64,000 bases of DNA from NCBI GenBank assembly GCA_037191015.1, contig JBBCKD010000012.1, positions 30,843 to 94,842 on the forward strand. Direction: 5' to 3'. Shown in pieces: positions 26,340 through 35,626 of this stretch. The translations under genes and the position numbers were made by a program. Position 1 is the stretch's first letter; every line of letters begins with the position of its first letter. This stretch comes from Ravibacter sp037191015 (lineage in GTDB: Bacteria; Bacteroidota; Bacteroidia; Cytophagales; Spirosomataceae). Below the pieces are notes generated by a model, which was not told the DNA's origin, ran no database searches, and saw only the letters and a program-made list of their open reading frames with translations.

Positions 26340-28358
26340 ATGTTCCGGTCGATCCTTATTTTAGCTTCGGTAATTTTTTACCGCCAGGCCGTTTATTCCC
26401 AAACGGACCAGCATCACCATTCGCACACGGTTCCTGCAGATACTTTCGGGCTGCAGGAATTGAGGGAGGTGGTCGTCATTTCGCAGCGCTCCGCATCAGA
26501 CAGATCGGCCAAGCCGCTGGCTTCGCTGGACACCTACCTGGAAAAATCGGCAGCCGTCGATATGATACGGAGAGGATCCTACGCCTGGGAGCCCTACCTC
26601 AACGGTATGGCATCCGAACGCAGCGTCATTACCATAGATGGCATGCGGATATACGCAGCCTGCACCGACAAAATGGATCCTGTCACCTCCTACGTCGAAA
26701 CTACCAACCTGGCAAGGGCTACGGTGCATAACGGGCCTTCCGGTTCCACGGGAGGGGCGACTATCGCAGGCAGCCTGGACCTGGTCAGGAAAAAAGGGAC
26801 GTTCGGCCGCGGCGAATTTAACGGCAGCGTATTCGGCGGCTTTGAAGCCAACAACCGGCAGAAAACGGGTGGAACAGGGGTTGCCTATTCCGGCGAGACT
26901 TTCTTCGCCAACGCGGATGTCACCTACAGGAACGCGGACAATTACAAAGCCGGGGGAGGGACGGAAATCCTCTATTCCGGGTTCAAAAAGCTCAATATGT
27001 CGGCGATAGCAGGCTATAAAGCGGGTGAGCACCGGCACGTGGAAGCTTCGCTGATCTTCGATCGCGCGTCGGACGTAGGTTACCCTGCGTTGCCGATGGA
27101 CGTGTCGCTTGCACAGGCTTATATCGCATCGCTGGAATACATACATCATCATATATCGCCTGCCGTAAGCGAGTGGAAGACCAAGCTGTACTACAATAAC
27201 GTGAAGCACGTCATGGACGATTCCGAACGTCCGGCCGTGCCCATAAGGATGGATATGCCCGGATGGAGCCAGACATGGGGTTTCTATTCACAACTGAAGG
27301 GAAGCAGTGAAAAACATGACTGGAAGGCCAATCTGAGCGGGCACCACAACCATTCTCTTGCCGAAATGACGATGTATTCCGATACGCCGGGCCGAAAAGA
27401 TATGTACATGCTAACCTGGCCCGGGGTAGCCACACGTTATGTTGATCTCTTTGCGGAAGACAGCTATTCCTTTCATGAAAAATGGAAAGCAACGACAGCG
27501 GCAGGCCTGGCTGTACACAACAACCTGATCGATAATATAACCGGCCTGGGAAGCCTCCGCATCTTCTATCCTGATCTGCAAAAAAACCGGACAAGGCTGC
27601 TGAAAAGACTTTCTTCCTCTCTTATACGCGAGAGCGAAAGCTGGCTGCTTTCGCTCTCGACCGGATACGGCGAACGGGCGCCGGGGATCTCGGAAGGCTA
27701 CGGCTATTACCTCTTCAACAGCTTCGACCGGTTCGATTATATAGGTAACCCGGAAATGAAAAATGAGAAGACCTTCACCTGCGGCATTCTCACCGCTTAC
27801 CGGCGCGCGCGCCTGTCGGCGAAGCTCTCCGGCTCGGCTTTCCGGGTATACGATTATATCATCGGCAGGCCCGACAAAAGCCTTAGCACCATGACTATCG
27901 GCGCTGCAGGCGTAAAAGTATATGAGCAGCTGCGCCATGCCGGGATAGTGACCGGCGCGCTGGAAGTGAGCTACCAGGTTGACAAAAACTGGCTTTGGAC
28001 AAGCAAAGCCAGCTACCGGAACGGCAAAGGCGCCGGCATCGGCCCGCTCCCGCTGATGCAGCCGTTCGGCTACCAGGGGGGAGTCAGTTTTACGCACAAG
28101 TCCTTTTCGGCAGACGCGTCCGCCGAAGGGTCCTTGAAGCAAACCCGGTTCAACCCTGAGTTCGGAGAGCGCTCCCTCCCCGCATATGCCGTTTTGAACC
28201 TGTCGGCATCGCAGCTCTTCGAATTCGGCGACCGCTCCCTCATGCTCAAAGCGGGAGCAGAAAACCTCCTGGACCAGAATTATACGACCTTTGCCGACTG
28301 GAACCGGCTGCCACGCATGGGAAGAAATATCTTCATGAACGTGATCTGGAAGTTCTGA
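26340..28358 (+). CDS. TonB-dependent receptor, OprC/NosA-like copper type
   Basis: This outer-membrane receptor of 672 residues has a signal peptide, a His-rich start of the mature chain (QTDQHHHSHT), a TonB box/plug region beginning ELREVVVISQRSAS, and the segment DGMRIYAACTDKMDPVTSYVE. In OprC/NosA copper receptors the matching CxxxM supplies two copper ligands; here they are C108 and M112. A methionine-rich stretch later in the barrel (EMTMYSDTPGRKDMYML) may add ligands, though the canonical HxM was not seen. It ends with barrel strands to the terminal NVIWKF. It follows the Met/His lipoprotein in one operon. Its stop codon abuts that of the convergent COG0523 gene. Confidence 0.85.
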   Translation: MFRSILILASVIFYRQAVYSQTDQHHHSHTVPADTFGLQELREVVVISQRSASDRSAKPLASLDTYLEKSAAVDMIRRGSYAWEPYLNGMASERSVITIDGMRIYAACTDKMDPVTSYVETTNLARATVHNGPSGSTGGATIAGSLDLVRKKGTFGRGEFNGSVFGGFEANNRQKTGGTGVAYSGETFFANADVTYRNADNYKAGGGTEILYSGFKKLNMSAIAGYKAGEHRHVEASLIFDRASDVGYPALPMDVSLAQAYIASLEYIHHHISPAVSEWKTKLYYNNVKHVMDDSERPAVPIRMDMPGWSQTWGFYSQLKGSSEKHDWKANLSGHHNHSLAEMTMYSDTPGRKDMYMLTWPGVATRYVDLFAEDSYSFHEKWKATTAAGLAVHNNLIDNITGLGSLRIFYPDLQKNRTRLLKRLSSSLIRESESWLLSLSTGYGERAPGISEGYGYYLFNSFDRFDYIGNPEMKNEKTFTCGILTAYRRARLSAKLSGSAFRVYDYIIGRPDKSLSTMTIGAAGVKVYEQLRHAGIVTGALEVSYQVDKNWLWTSKASYRNGKGAGIGPLPLMQPFGYQGGVSFTHKSFSADASAEGSLKQTRFNPEFGERSLPAYAVLNLSASQLFEFGDRSLMLKAGAENLLDQNYTTFADWNRLPRMGRNIFMNVIWKF

Positions 28359-29567
28359 TCAGATCTCCCGCGGGAAAGGGTCCGCCAGACCGTCTTTACG
28401 GGTCATCAGCGACAGCTCTTCATCGCGGAGCAGGCAATCTCGCAGATCTGCGATGATATGCTCCTTTTCCATATCCTGCCCTATAAAGACCAGCTCGTTC
28501 ATGCGGTCGCCCCATTGCTTGTCCCACCGCGCTTCGATATAATCCTTGTTATAAGCAAAGGCGGCATAGCGGATCCTCTCCTGATAAGGCATGCTGCACC
28601 ACCACACACCCGCCTTTTCCAGCCTCGACGACCCGCCCGCCTGTGAAAAGCTCAGCGCATCGTCGGGCCGCGATGCCAGCCAGAAAAGCCCCTTGGCCCT
28701 GATGATGCCGACAGGATAGTCGTCGTTCAGGTACCGCCACAACCGTTCGGGGTGAAAGGGCCGCTTATCACGGAAAACAAATGAGCTGATGCCGTACTCC
28801 TCAGTCTCGGGAGTGTGCTGCTCCGCTTCCAGCTCGCGTTGCCAGCCGGTCGATTGCTGAGCCTCCTCAAAATCAAAAAGTCCCGTGTTCATGATCCGGC
28901 CTGCCGGTACGCGCCCGAAGGTGGCAGGGATAATGCGGGCGCCCGGATTCAGCTTACGGATCGTAGCTTTCAGCAGTCCCAGCGTCTCTTTGTCTACCAG
29001 GTCGGTTTTATTGAGCACAATCACATTGGCAAACTCCACCTGGTCGGTCAGCAGGTTCACAATCGTACGGTAGTCCCCTTCCAACCCGGTAGGATCCCTG
29101 TCCGCCAGGAGCTCGGCCGACCCAAAATCGTTAAAGAAATTGTAGCAGTCCACCACCGTTACCATTGTATCGATATAACTGAATTCAGAAAGATCAACTC
29201 CGCTCCCGCTGTCTGCATAAGAAAAAGTCTGAGCTACCGGGACCGGCTCGCTGATGCCCGTGCTCTCGATAAGCAGATAATCGAACCGTTCCTCCCTGGC
29301 CAGCTTCTCTACCTCAGTCATAAGGTCTTCCCTGAGCGTACAGCAGATGCACCCGTTGCTCATTTCTACCAGCCTTTCTTCCGTACGTGAAAGCACATTT
29401 TCGTTTTCTACCAGGCGTGCATCGATGTTTACCTCGCTCATGTCGTTCACGATGACCGCTACCCTGAGCCCTTCCCTGTTATGCAGAACCTGGTTGAGCA
29501 GCGTAGTTTTTCCTGCCCCCAGAAACCCGCTCAATACGGTAACGGGCAGTTTCTTTCTTTTTGTCAT
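28359..29567 (-). CDS. COG0523 (CobW/ZigA-type) GTP-dependent metallochaperone
   Basis: This is a G3E GTPase of the COG0523 family, proteins that hand zinc or other metals to client enzymes, often under zinc limitation. Walker A is G14-FLGAG-K20-T, the metal-binding CxCC is C73-I-C75-C76, followed by ESTGISEPVPVAQTF and the G4 motif VLNKTDLVD. The C-terminal CobW_C domain spans about 265-370 (GISSFVFRDKRPFHPERLW, KGLFWLASRP). The perfect palindrome at 29676-29708 upstream resembles a Fur/Zur-family box, fitting zinc control. Zur itself is not in the window. Confidence 0.93.
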   Translation of the reverse strand: MTKRKKLPVTVLSGFLGAGKTTLLNQVLHNREGLRVAVIVNDMSEVNIDARLVENENVLSRTEERLVEMSNGCICCTLREDLMTEVEKLAREERFDYLLIESTGISEPVPVAQTFSYADSGSGVDLSEFSYIDTMVTVVDCYNFFNDFGSAELLADRDPTGLEGDYRTIVNLLTDQVEFANVIVLNKTDLVDKETLGLLKATIRKLNPGARIIPATFGRVPAGRIMNTGLFDFEEAQQSTGWQRELEAEQHTPETEEYGISSFVFRDKRPFHPERLWRYLNDDYPVGIIRAKGLFWLASRPDDALSFSQAGGSSRLEKAGVWWCSMPYQERIRYAAFAYNKDYIEARWDKQWGDRMNELVFIGQDMEKEHIIADLRDCLLRDEELSLMTRKDGLADPFPREI

Positions 29568-29675
29568 ATTGGTTATAAAACTTGTTTTTTTAAAACTCTT
29601 TATCTACCGGGCGGAGCTGTTATGCCCGGCCTTCAAACCTTTCAAATGCAATGTTGTTGCAAATAAACAATATAA

Positions 29676-29708
29676 AAATATAAATGCAACAATGTTGCAT
29701 TTATATTT
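29676..29708. promoter_or_regulatory. Perfect 33-bp palindrome, probable Fur/Zur-family operator
   Basis: Two 16-bp arms (left arm AAATATAAATGCAACA) flank one central A. The core ATGCAACAATGTTGCAT has the symmetry of Fur/Zur-family sites. It lies between the divergent COG0523 gene (start 29567) and the DUF808 gene (start 29765). A second, imperfect copy (ATGCAATGTTGTTGCAA, 29646-29662) lies next to it. Assignment to Zur is inferred from the COG0523 neighbour. Confidence 0.65.
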
Positions 29709-29764
29709 CCATCCGGGCTGACTATGATTATCTCTATATTTACGCCCGCACCAACATTACTAAC

Positions 29765-30634
29765 ATGGCTTCAGGCATTTTTGCGATTTTAGACGATATA
29801 GCTGCTTTAATGGACGACGTGGCGGTCATGAGCAAGGTAGCCACGCGCAAAACTGCCGGTATACTGGGCGACGACCTGGCTGTCAATGCCGAAAAGGCTA
29901 CCGGCTTTCTGGCTTCAAGGGAGATCCCTGTCCTTTGGGCTATTACGAAAGGTTCTTTCCTCAACAAAGTGATCATAGTGCCGGCGGCCCTCCTGCTGAA
30001 CATTTTTTTCCCGGCGGCCATCAAGGTGATCCTGGTACTCGGCGGATTTTACCTCGCTTACGAAGGTGTGGAGAAAATCATCGAATACTTGTTCCATCGT
30101 TCCGACAAAACCGGTCAGGAAGTAATCGAGGAGCGCAGGGACGACAGCGATGTTGAAAAATCAAAAATCAAATCAGCCATTACCACCGATTTTATCCTTT
30201 CGGTGGAGATCGTCATCATTGCCCTCGGCACGGTGCTCGACCAAAGCCTGGCTATCCAGGTACTGACCGTATCTGTTGTGGCGTTCCTGGCTACGGTCGG
30301 CGTTTACGGAGTCGTGGCGCTGATCGTCAGGATGGACGACGCGGGCTACAGGCTGATAAAAAGCACCGGCAACGAAGGTTTTCTTTCGAAGCTGGGGCAC
30401 TTACTGGTGAAGGCTCTACCGGTGATCATCAAGCTTCTGGGTGTGATCGGCACCATTGCGCTGATCCTGGTATCGGGAGGCATATTCGTTCATAATATCG
30501 ATTACTTTCACCACTTCCTCCCGGAGGTCCCTGCCGTGATCAGGGAGATAGGTATCGGCCTGGCTGCGGGATTGCTTGCGGTGGGCGTGCTGACCGCCGG
30601 TAAAAAGGTATTTTCCTTATTCGGAGCCAGCTAA
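29765..30634 (+). CDS. DUF808 (YedI-like) inner-membrane protein
   Basis: This is a predicted polytopic membrane protein of the DUF808 family, of unknown function. The start is set at 29765, giving MASGIFAILDDIAALMDDVAVMSK, the conserved family N-terminus; the longer reading would begin inside the palindromic operator. Conserved AGILGDDLAVNAEKATGF and membrane segments are seen at about 60-100 (VIIVPAALLLNIFFPAAIKVILVLGGFYLAYEG), 140-160, 170-190, 220-245 and 265-285. Divergence from the COG0523 GTPase across a shared Fur/Zur-like site suggests a link with metal status. Confidence 0.88.
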   Translation: MASGIFAILDDIAALMDDVAVMSKVATRKTAGILGDDLAVNAEKATGFLASREIPVLWAITKGSFLNKVIIVPAALLLNIFFPAAIKVILVLGGFYLAYEGVEKIIEYLFHRSDKTGQEVIEERRDDSDVEKSKIKSAITTDFILSVEIVIIALGTVLDQSLAIQVLTVSVVAFLATVGVYGVVALIVRMDDAGYRLIKSTGNEGFLSKLGHLLVKALPVIIKLLGVIGTIALILVSGGIFVHNIDYFHHFLPEVPAVIREIGIGLAAGLLAVGVLTAGKKVFSLFGAS

Positions 30635-30651
30635 CCTGCATCCTGTAAAAA

Positions 30652-30689
30652 GGAAAGCCCTCCCGCGGTTATCGAAGGGAGGGCTTTCC
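30652..30689. terminator. Bidirectional terminator between DUF808 and TonB receptor genes
   Basis: A perfect 13-bp stem (GGAAAGCCCTCCC and its complement) with a 12-nt loop lies between two convergent genes. An A-run precedes it (T-run on the minus strand), and TTTTT follows after 12 bases on the plus strand. Confidence 0.75.
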
Positions 30690-30753
30690 GGTATAGTATG
30701 TTTTTCAAGCAATTACATCCAATTTTACCTGCCGGCCGCCGGAGACCGGTTTA

Positions 30754-33129
30754 TCAGAATGTTGCCCTGAAATAAGGAACAGGGAAGAAACCCTGGCCAT
30801 ACTGGTAGGCCATAGCATTTGTCCGCGGGTTGTACACCTGCTGGAATATATTCTTGTGAGCAGTCACATTTTGCAGGTCGAGGGCAAACTCCATGGTGCT
30901 TTTACCCATTTCCCAGCGGTATGAAAACCGGAGATCGGTTCTGAAATAGGGCTTTTGCCTCTCGGAAAAGGCTTCCGATTCCCGGTAAACCGCTTGCCCC
31001 CGCAGCCTGGAAGCTTCGAGGTTGAGCGGCGTAAAATACCTGCCCCCCACCAGGGTCGACCTCACATTGAAGCTCAGGACATTGGTACGGGCTATTTTTA
31101 TCTCTTTCCCGCCCAGCACATTGGCTATGTATTGCGTATTGAAGGCGGTATTGCGTTCTATCTTGTCGCTGCCTTTGTACTTCGAGTCGAAGAGGGAAGC
31201 CGTTGCCAGGAAATAGTAGCCGTCATTAAAATATCGCTCCAGGGTAAGCTCGATCCCCAGGTTTTTGCCGGAACCTTCATTGACCAGGCTGTCCCTGTCG
31301 GCAGGGCCGAACAGCGTGCCCGTATTCAGCAATGAAAAGGAGGAAGGCCTTTGCTCTACCGGCACCTTACAGATCATCTGCACGTAAGGCTCTATCTTGA
31401 GGAGCAGGTGCTCCGACAGCCTGTTTTCATAGCTGAGCACAAAATGGTGGCTCCTGGTAAAATCAAGGTCCTGGTTGGTACGGACCGTACCCGATTCTGA
31501 CGGGGTTTTTATAAAGTAGGTATACATATTCTGTGTCTGGCTATGCAGCCCGTAGCTGCCGCCGATGGCCTGTCCCCTGCCGAAGCTGTAGCGAAGCCCG
31601 GCCCGTGGTTCCAAAGCAGTTTTCCCGTTGAGGCTCAGATGCTGAAAGTGAAGCCCGGCAGTCATCATCAGTCGGCCGGCCATCCTGTAACGCAGCTGTG
31701 TGTACGCCTGAGTAAGAGCGGAGACCTGTCCCTTTTCATCCACACGAACGGAATCGATCGTCCCTCCCCGGTGCATCGTCTTGTTGTAGAGGTCGAAATT
31801 GAGCAGGTCTGTGGAAATCCCGCTGTACAGGCTGCTTCTTGCGCTGAATTTATGGCGAAGGCCCGCGGTAGCTGAATACTTACGGGTATTGTACCTGGAT
31901 TCGGCTGCGGGAAATGCTTCCCTGGTAACAACGCTGATGGAATCGCCGCTGAACCTTTCCTTTGTCATGCTGGTCCCCAGAGCAAGCCTGAGGTTTGTCC
32001 GCGGCGAAAGGGTGTGCTCGTAAGAAGCGCCCACGATATTGGTTCCGTATCTCACGCGCATATTGGTGTTTTCGCTGCCATAGAGATCGGTAAGCGTGGT
32101 ATCCGTATCATTTCCAAGAAACTGCACATCACTGCTTCCCATTATCCCGAAAAACGAGAATTTCCCTTTCCGGCCTGCCGGGACAGACAATTTGAAATTA
32201 AGGTCCTGGTAGTCCGGCACAGAAGTTCCGGTGCCGAACTGGATGCCCAGCGCCTTGAATACGCCCAGGGTGGAGTAACGGTAATTCAGCAGGAAAGATG
32301 CCTTCGAATTTTTGGAAAACGGCCCTTCCGCACCTATTTCAAACCCGTTGAAGCCTATCTGCCCCAGAAACTCGTATTTCCGGTTATTCCCCTCCCTCAT
32401 CCGGAGATCGAAAACAGCCGACAGTGCGTCGCCGTACTGAGCGGGAAACGCTCCTGTCAGGAAATCGGATTTACTCAGCACGTTGTTGTTGAGCATGCTT
32501 ACCGGCCCGCCGGTGGCGAAGTACGAACCAAAATGATTGGGATTGGGTATGTTGAGCCCTTCCAGCTGCCATAGCATACCGGTAGGCGAGTTTCCACGGA
32601 CCACGATGTCATTCCGGGCGTCGTTCCCGGAAGCCACGCCTGCAAAGCCGGCAGCCATACGGGAGGGGTCGCCCAGAGAGCCGGCGTACCGCTTCGTATC
32701 TTCCACGTTAAACGACCGGCCGCTTACAAGGGCCAGCTCATTGTTGGTTTTGCCTTTGTCGGCGGCCCGGTCGGCAGTTACCACCACTTCGTTAAGCATT
32801 TGCGCCGACTCGGTCATGGCGACTTCCAGGATGACCTCCTTTCCGCCGGTAATGATGACATTGGAAAGAAGCTGATCTTCATAACCGACCATGGTGAGCC
32901 GGAAGGAATGGCGGCCTGTAGGTACTCCTGCTATCAGGAATTCCCCGTCAGTATTTGTCATAGCGCCCTTATGCGGGGCTCCTTCAGGCTGGATCAGCAG
33001 GACTGAAACTCCGGTCAGCGGGCTTCGGGAAACCTCGTCCCGCACTATTCCCCATACCGACTGGGATAGCTGCTGCGCCTGTGAAAATCCTGTCGCCAGG
33101 AGAAACACGGTTAAAAGTATATTTTTCAT
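30754..33129 (-). CDS. TonB-dependent receptor with carboxypeptidase-regulatory-like domain
   Basis: This outer-membrane receptor of 791 residues has a signal peptide (MKNILLTVFLLATGFSQAQ), a CarboxypepD_reg-like domain (about 20-105, GIVRDEVSRSPLTGVSVLL), a plug (NEVVVTADRA, about 115-240) and a barrel. The ATG at 33129 is chosen because it opens the signal peptide; 12 extra codons upstream would spoil it. The plug contains GNDARNDIVVRGNSPTGMLWQLEGLNIPNPNHF, found in a group of Bacteroidota receptors of unknown substrate. It lacks a SusD partner and is divergent from the HExxH protein gene. Confidence 0.92.
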   Translation of the reverse strand: MKNILLTVFLLATGFSQAQQLSQSVWGIVRDEVSRSPLTGVSVLLIQPEGAPHKGAMTNTDGEFLIAGVPTGRHSFRLTMVGYEDQLLSNVIITGGKEVILEVAMTESAQMLNEVVVTADRAADKGKTNNELALVSGRSFNVEDTKRYAGSLGDPSRMAAGFAGVASGNDARNDIVVRGNSPTGMLWQLEGLNIPNPNHFGSYFATGGPVSMLNNNVLSKSDFLTGAFPAQYGDALSAVFDLRMREGNNRKYEFLGQIGFNGFEIGAEGPFSKNSKASFLLNYRYSTLGVFKALGIQFGTGTSVPDYQDLNFKLSVPAGRKGKFSFFGIMGSSDVQFLGNDTDTTLTDLYGSENTNMRVRYGTNIVGASYEHTLSPRTNLRLALGTSMTKERFSGDSISVVTREAFPAAESRYNTRKYSATAGLRHKFSARSSLYSGISTDLLNFDLYNKTMHRGGTIDSVRVDEKGQVSALTQAYTQLRYRMAGRLMMTAGLHFQHLSLNGKTALEPRAGLRYSFGRGQAIGGSYGLHSQTQNMYTYFIKTPSESGTVRTNQDLDFTRSHHFVLSYENRLSEHLLLKIEPYVQMICKVPVEQRPSSFSLLNTGTLFGPADRDSLVNEGSGKNLGIELTLERYFNDGYYFLATASLFDSKYKGSDKIERNTAFNTQYIANVLGGKEIKIARTNVLSFNVRSTLVGGRYFTPLNLEASRLRGQAVYRESEAFSERQKPYFRTDLRFSYRWEMGKSTMEFALDLQNVTAHKNIFQQVYNPRTNAMAYQYGQGFFPVPYFRATF

Positions 33130-33375
33130 GGAATGAACAGATATTAAGTTGCTGGTTTCGGGCACAAATCTGGGGGGCTTGCCATAAGGATGAAAGGGAT
33201 ATTCGATGAAGTGCAGAATAAGACAGTTGAAATGTCTTTTTGCGGGGTTGTTCTCGCAACCCGTCTGCCTGTAATGCGGTTTGTCGTTCAGAAATGAGCT
33301 TTGTAGAATCTTCCGGTCCCGGGATAAACTACAGGTTTACTTTTGCAGCCGTCGCTTAATTAAAAATTTATCACC

Positions 33376-34806
33376 ATGAAAAAATCAATTCTTGCAAACC
33401 TCCTCCTGCCCTCCCTGCTGGCTGCCGCATACCCGGGAGCGGCGGTGATGGGACAATCTGCAGAAAGCGCCCCGGATTATCCCCTGCAGATAGATCTGCC
33501 ATTCGTCGACCTGCCTTTTCAGCAGGATGCCGCGCGTGCCGGGGAGCTTTTCGATAGCTTCTCAATGCAGCAGGCCCTTTCCGTGACCCAGAATCTCCAC
33601 CGGCTGAATTATCACTTCAACAACCGGCTGTGGCATAAGATCATCAGGCCGGATTCCAGGGGAAAGAAAATCCTGAACCGCATTGCATCCAATGCTACCT
33701 CGGGACTTGTCGATTATGTATTCACCTATTACGGGGTTGTACTTTCGCCCCAGTGGATGCATGAAGAGTTTCACAGGGCCGGGCTGACGATCAGGGGAAT
33801 TTCTTCCTACGACGAGACCTATAACCGTTTCAACGGCGGTTTTGCCAACGGCTCGGTGAGCCGCGTAAAAGATGAGGACCTGGTCCGCCTGAAAAAAGAT
33901 GCGCCCCGGGAACTGGTCAGGAGCTTCGCCGCAGGGATTGAGAGCGAATTCCTGCTGTTGCGGGGCTTGCAGAAAGACAATTTTTACCTGGGCTCCCGCC
34001 ATGCCAACGTCGCACTGAACATCCTGCTCACCAAGCATACGCTCGACTATGTCGGACAGTTCAAGCAAAGCGGCTACGATGCAAGCATCGACAGCATGAA
34101 TACCTACGGCGTCACCGTTGCCGACCGCGATTTTGTAGGCTGGGATTTCACCCCGTGGGTATATGACCTGCACCGGCCCGACGAGCCCTATGAGGCCAGG
34201 GGCGTACATCCGAGCGGGACCGGGATCGACCGGGCTATCAAGACCACATCGCTTACGCAGGAAGAGTACAATTACCTGGAAAAAATGAGCAGGATGCAAT
34301 ATCTCAATTTCCTATCCCCTTTTATGATAGGCATTAACCGGATCAGGATAGGGCGCAGCACGGCTTTTAACTTCGCTGTCAGGCACTACCTCAACTCATT
34401 CGGCTATGACCTCAGCACCGATGTTTTCCTGGAAAAAGGGAACACGCAATACCTGGTGAGCCTTCATACCTATCGCAATAAGGAGCAATGGCTGCCCGGT
34501 ATCGAGATCGAAAGAAGCCCTTATTCGTTACCGGCCGGAGGAGAAAAGAAGTGGCTGCTCCAGCCGTCGGCCATGCTGTGGCTCCAGCCTTCGGACTTTT
34601 ATGACACGAAAGCCCGCCCGGGAGGCATGCTAAAGCTGCACGTAGCCTACAGCCTCGGCAAAACATGGCGTTTATTTGCCACCGGGGAAGCCAAAACGGA
34701 AGGATGGGTAGCCGGGAATCCCTACCTCGGTGCCAGGACAGGATTCCGTGTCGGATTGTCGGCACATTTCGGGGTAGGGAGACCGGCCATCCGGGCCATG
34801 ATGTAA
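33376..34806 (+). CDS. Exported protein with HExxH motif, possible membrane-associated metalloprotease
   Basis: I do not recognise a named family. The 476-residue protein has a signal peptide (about 1-27, ending AVMGQ). A zinc-protease-like motif H129-E-E-F-H133 lies in SPQWMHEEFHRAGL, preceded by a hydrophobic helix. Downstream, E189 or E191 in FAAGIESEFLLLRGL could be the third ligand, as in gluzincins. Around it are IRGISSYDETYNRFNGG and SRVKDEDLVRLKKDAP. The C-terminal third alternates like outer-membrane beta strands and ends FRVGLSAHFGVGRP. A TACTTTTG -7-like element is at 33338-33345. The enzymatic role is inferred from motif only. Confidence 0.7.
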   Translation: MKKSILANLLLPSLLAAAYPGAAVMGQSAESAPDYPLQIDLPFVDLPFQQDAARAGELFDSFSMQQALSVTQNLHRLNYHFNNRLWHKIIRPDSRGKKILNRIASNATSGLVDYVFTYYGVVLSPQWMHEEFHRAGLTIRGISSYDETYNRFNGGFANGSVSRVKDEDLVRLKKDAPRELVRSFAAGIESEFLLLRGLQKDNFYLGSRHANVALNILLTKHTLDYVGQFKQSGYDASIDSMNTYGVTVADRDFVGWDFTPWVYDLHRPDEPYEARGVHPSGTGIDRAIKTTSLTQEEYNYLEKMSRMQYLNFLSPFMIGINRIRIGRSTAFNFAVRHYLNSFGYDLSTDVFLEKGNTQYLVSLHTYRNKEQWLPGIEIERSPYSLPAGGEKKWLLQPSAMLWLQPSDFYDTKARPGGMLKLHVAYSLGKTWRLFATGEAKTEGWVAGNPYLGARTGFRVGLSAHFGVGRPAIRAMM

Positions 34807-34820
34807 GCAGCAGCCGGCTT

Positions 34821-35603
34821 TCAGCGATAAGGTTTCAGCGCTTCTACCAGCTCACGGTAGCTTTTCCGGGTCAGGCCGCTGCCGTCGGTTATGTCCCAGA
34901 GCGCTTCCTGTATCGTCATGTATATTTTCCGCCAGGGCTCCGGCTCATAGCCCGGATCAAACATTTCCTGCGGATTGTAGTGCCGCGTAAGCCGGAGCCC
35001 CGGGTAATCCTTCAGCAGATCGAGCAATTTCCCGAGGTTGGGATCGGAAGTGACGACGTCCGGGCTATACATATCCTTTCCTATGGGATAGTCCCGGGTG
35101 TCCTGCTCCTGGTTCTCTTCCCAGGGAAAGGCTTTCGAATAATTCAGGCAGCCCAGCCCCAGGTAGATCGTGGTTGTGTCCGAGTCTGATCCCGTGACGG
35201 AATGGGTGGGCGGCACCTCCACCCTTACCGCCGACGTCAGGAGCCCGTCCTGGGTGCGCCCTTCACTGTTAAACACGCAGATCAGCCCGGCCGGTATCTG
35301 GATCGTTACCGACACATCGAGATGGTTGACGAAGCTGATATCCGCATAAAATGTGTTAAGGCTCCCGTAGAGCAGCTGCGGGTCAGGGTCGAACGACTTC
35401 CCGGGACGCCGTACCACTTCGATCCCTTCCGGCAGCTCCCACGGTGTTCCCCGGTAAGGTCCGTCGGTATTGCCTATACCCGGGGCATGCTGTGAAGAAG
35501 GGATAACGACATCCCAGTCATTTTCATCTTTGAAAGGATCGTCGTCATTACGGCACGATGTAAAAGCTGCCATGATAAAGAGGTATGAAACCAGTTTTTT
35601 CAT
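34821..35603 (-). CDS. Hypothetical lipoprotein
   Basis: This is a lipoprotein of 260 residues with lipobox FTSC (Cys17). The ATG at 35603 opens a normal lipoprotein signal (MKKLVSYLFIMAAFTSC); the TTG further upstream is rejected. The body contains VSVTIQIPAGLICVF, SVTGSDSDTTTIYLGLGCLN and a C-terminal IQEALWDITDGSGLTRKSY, suggesting a small beta domain followed by helices. It starts 23 bp after the OmpA-domain gene ends, so the two are co-transcribed. No function can be assigned. Confidence 0.75.
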   Translation of the reverse strand: MKKLVSYLFIMAAFTSCRNDDDPFKDENDWDVVIPSSQHAPGIGNTDGPYRGTPWELPEGIEVVRRPGKSFDPDPQLLYGSLNTFYADISFVNHLDVSVTIQIPAGLICVFNSEGRTQDGLLTSAVRVEVPPTHSVTGSDSDTTTIYLGLGCLNYSKAFPWEENQEQDTRDYPIGKDMYSPDVVTSDPNLGKLLDLLKDYPGLRLTRHYNPQEMFDPGYEPEPWRKIYMTIQEALWDITDGSGLTRKSYRELVEALKPYR

Positions 35604-35626
35604 TTTCAATGAATAATGTTGGGTTG

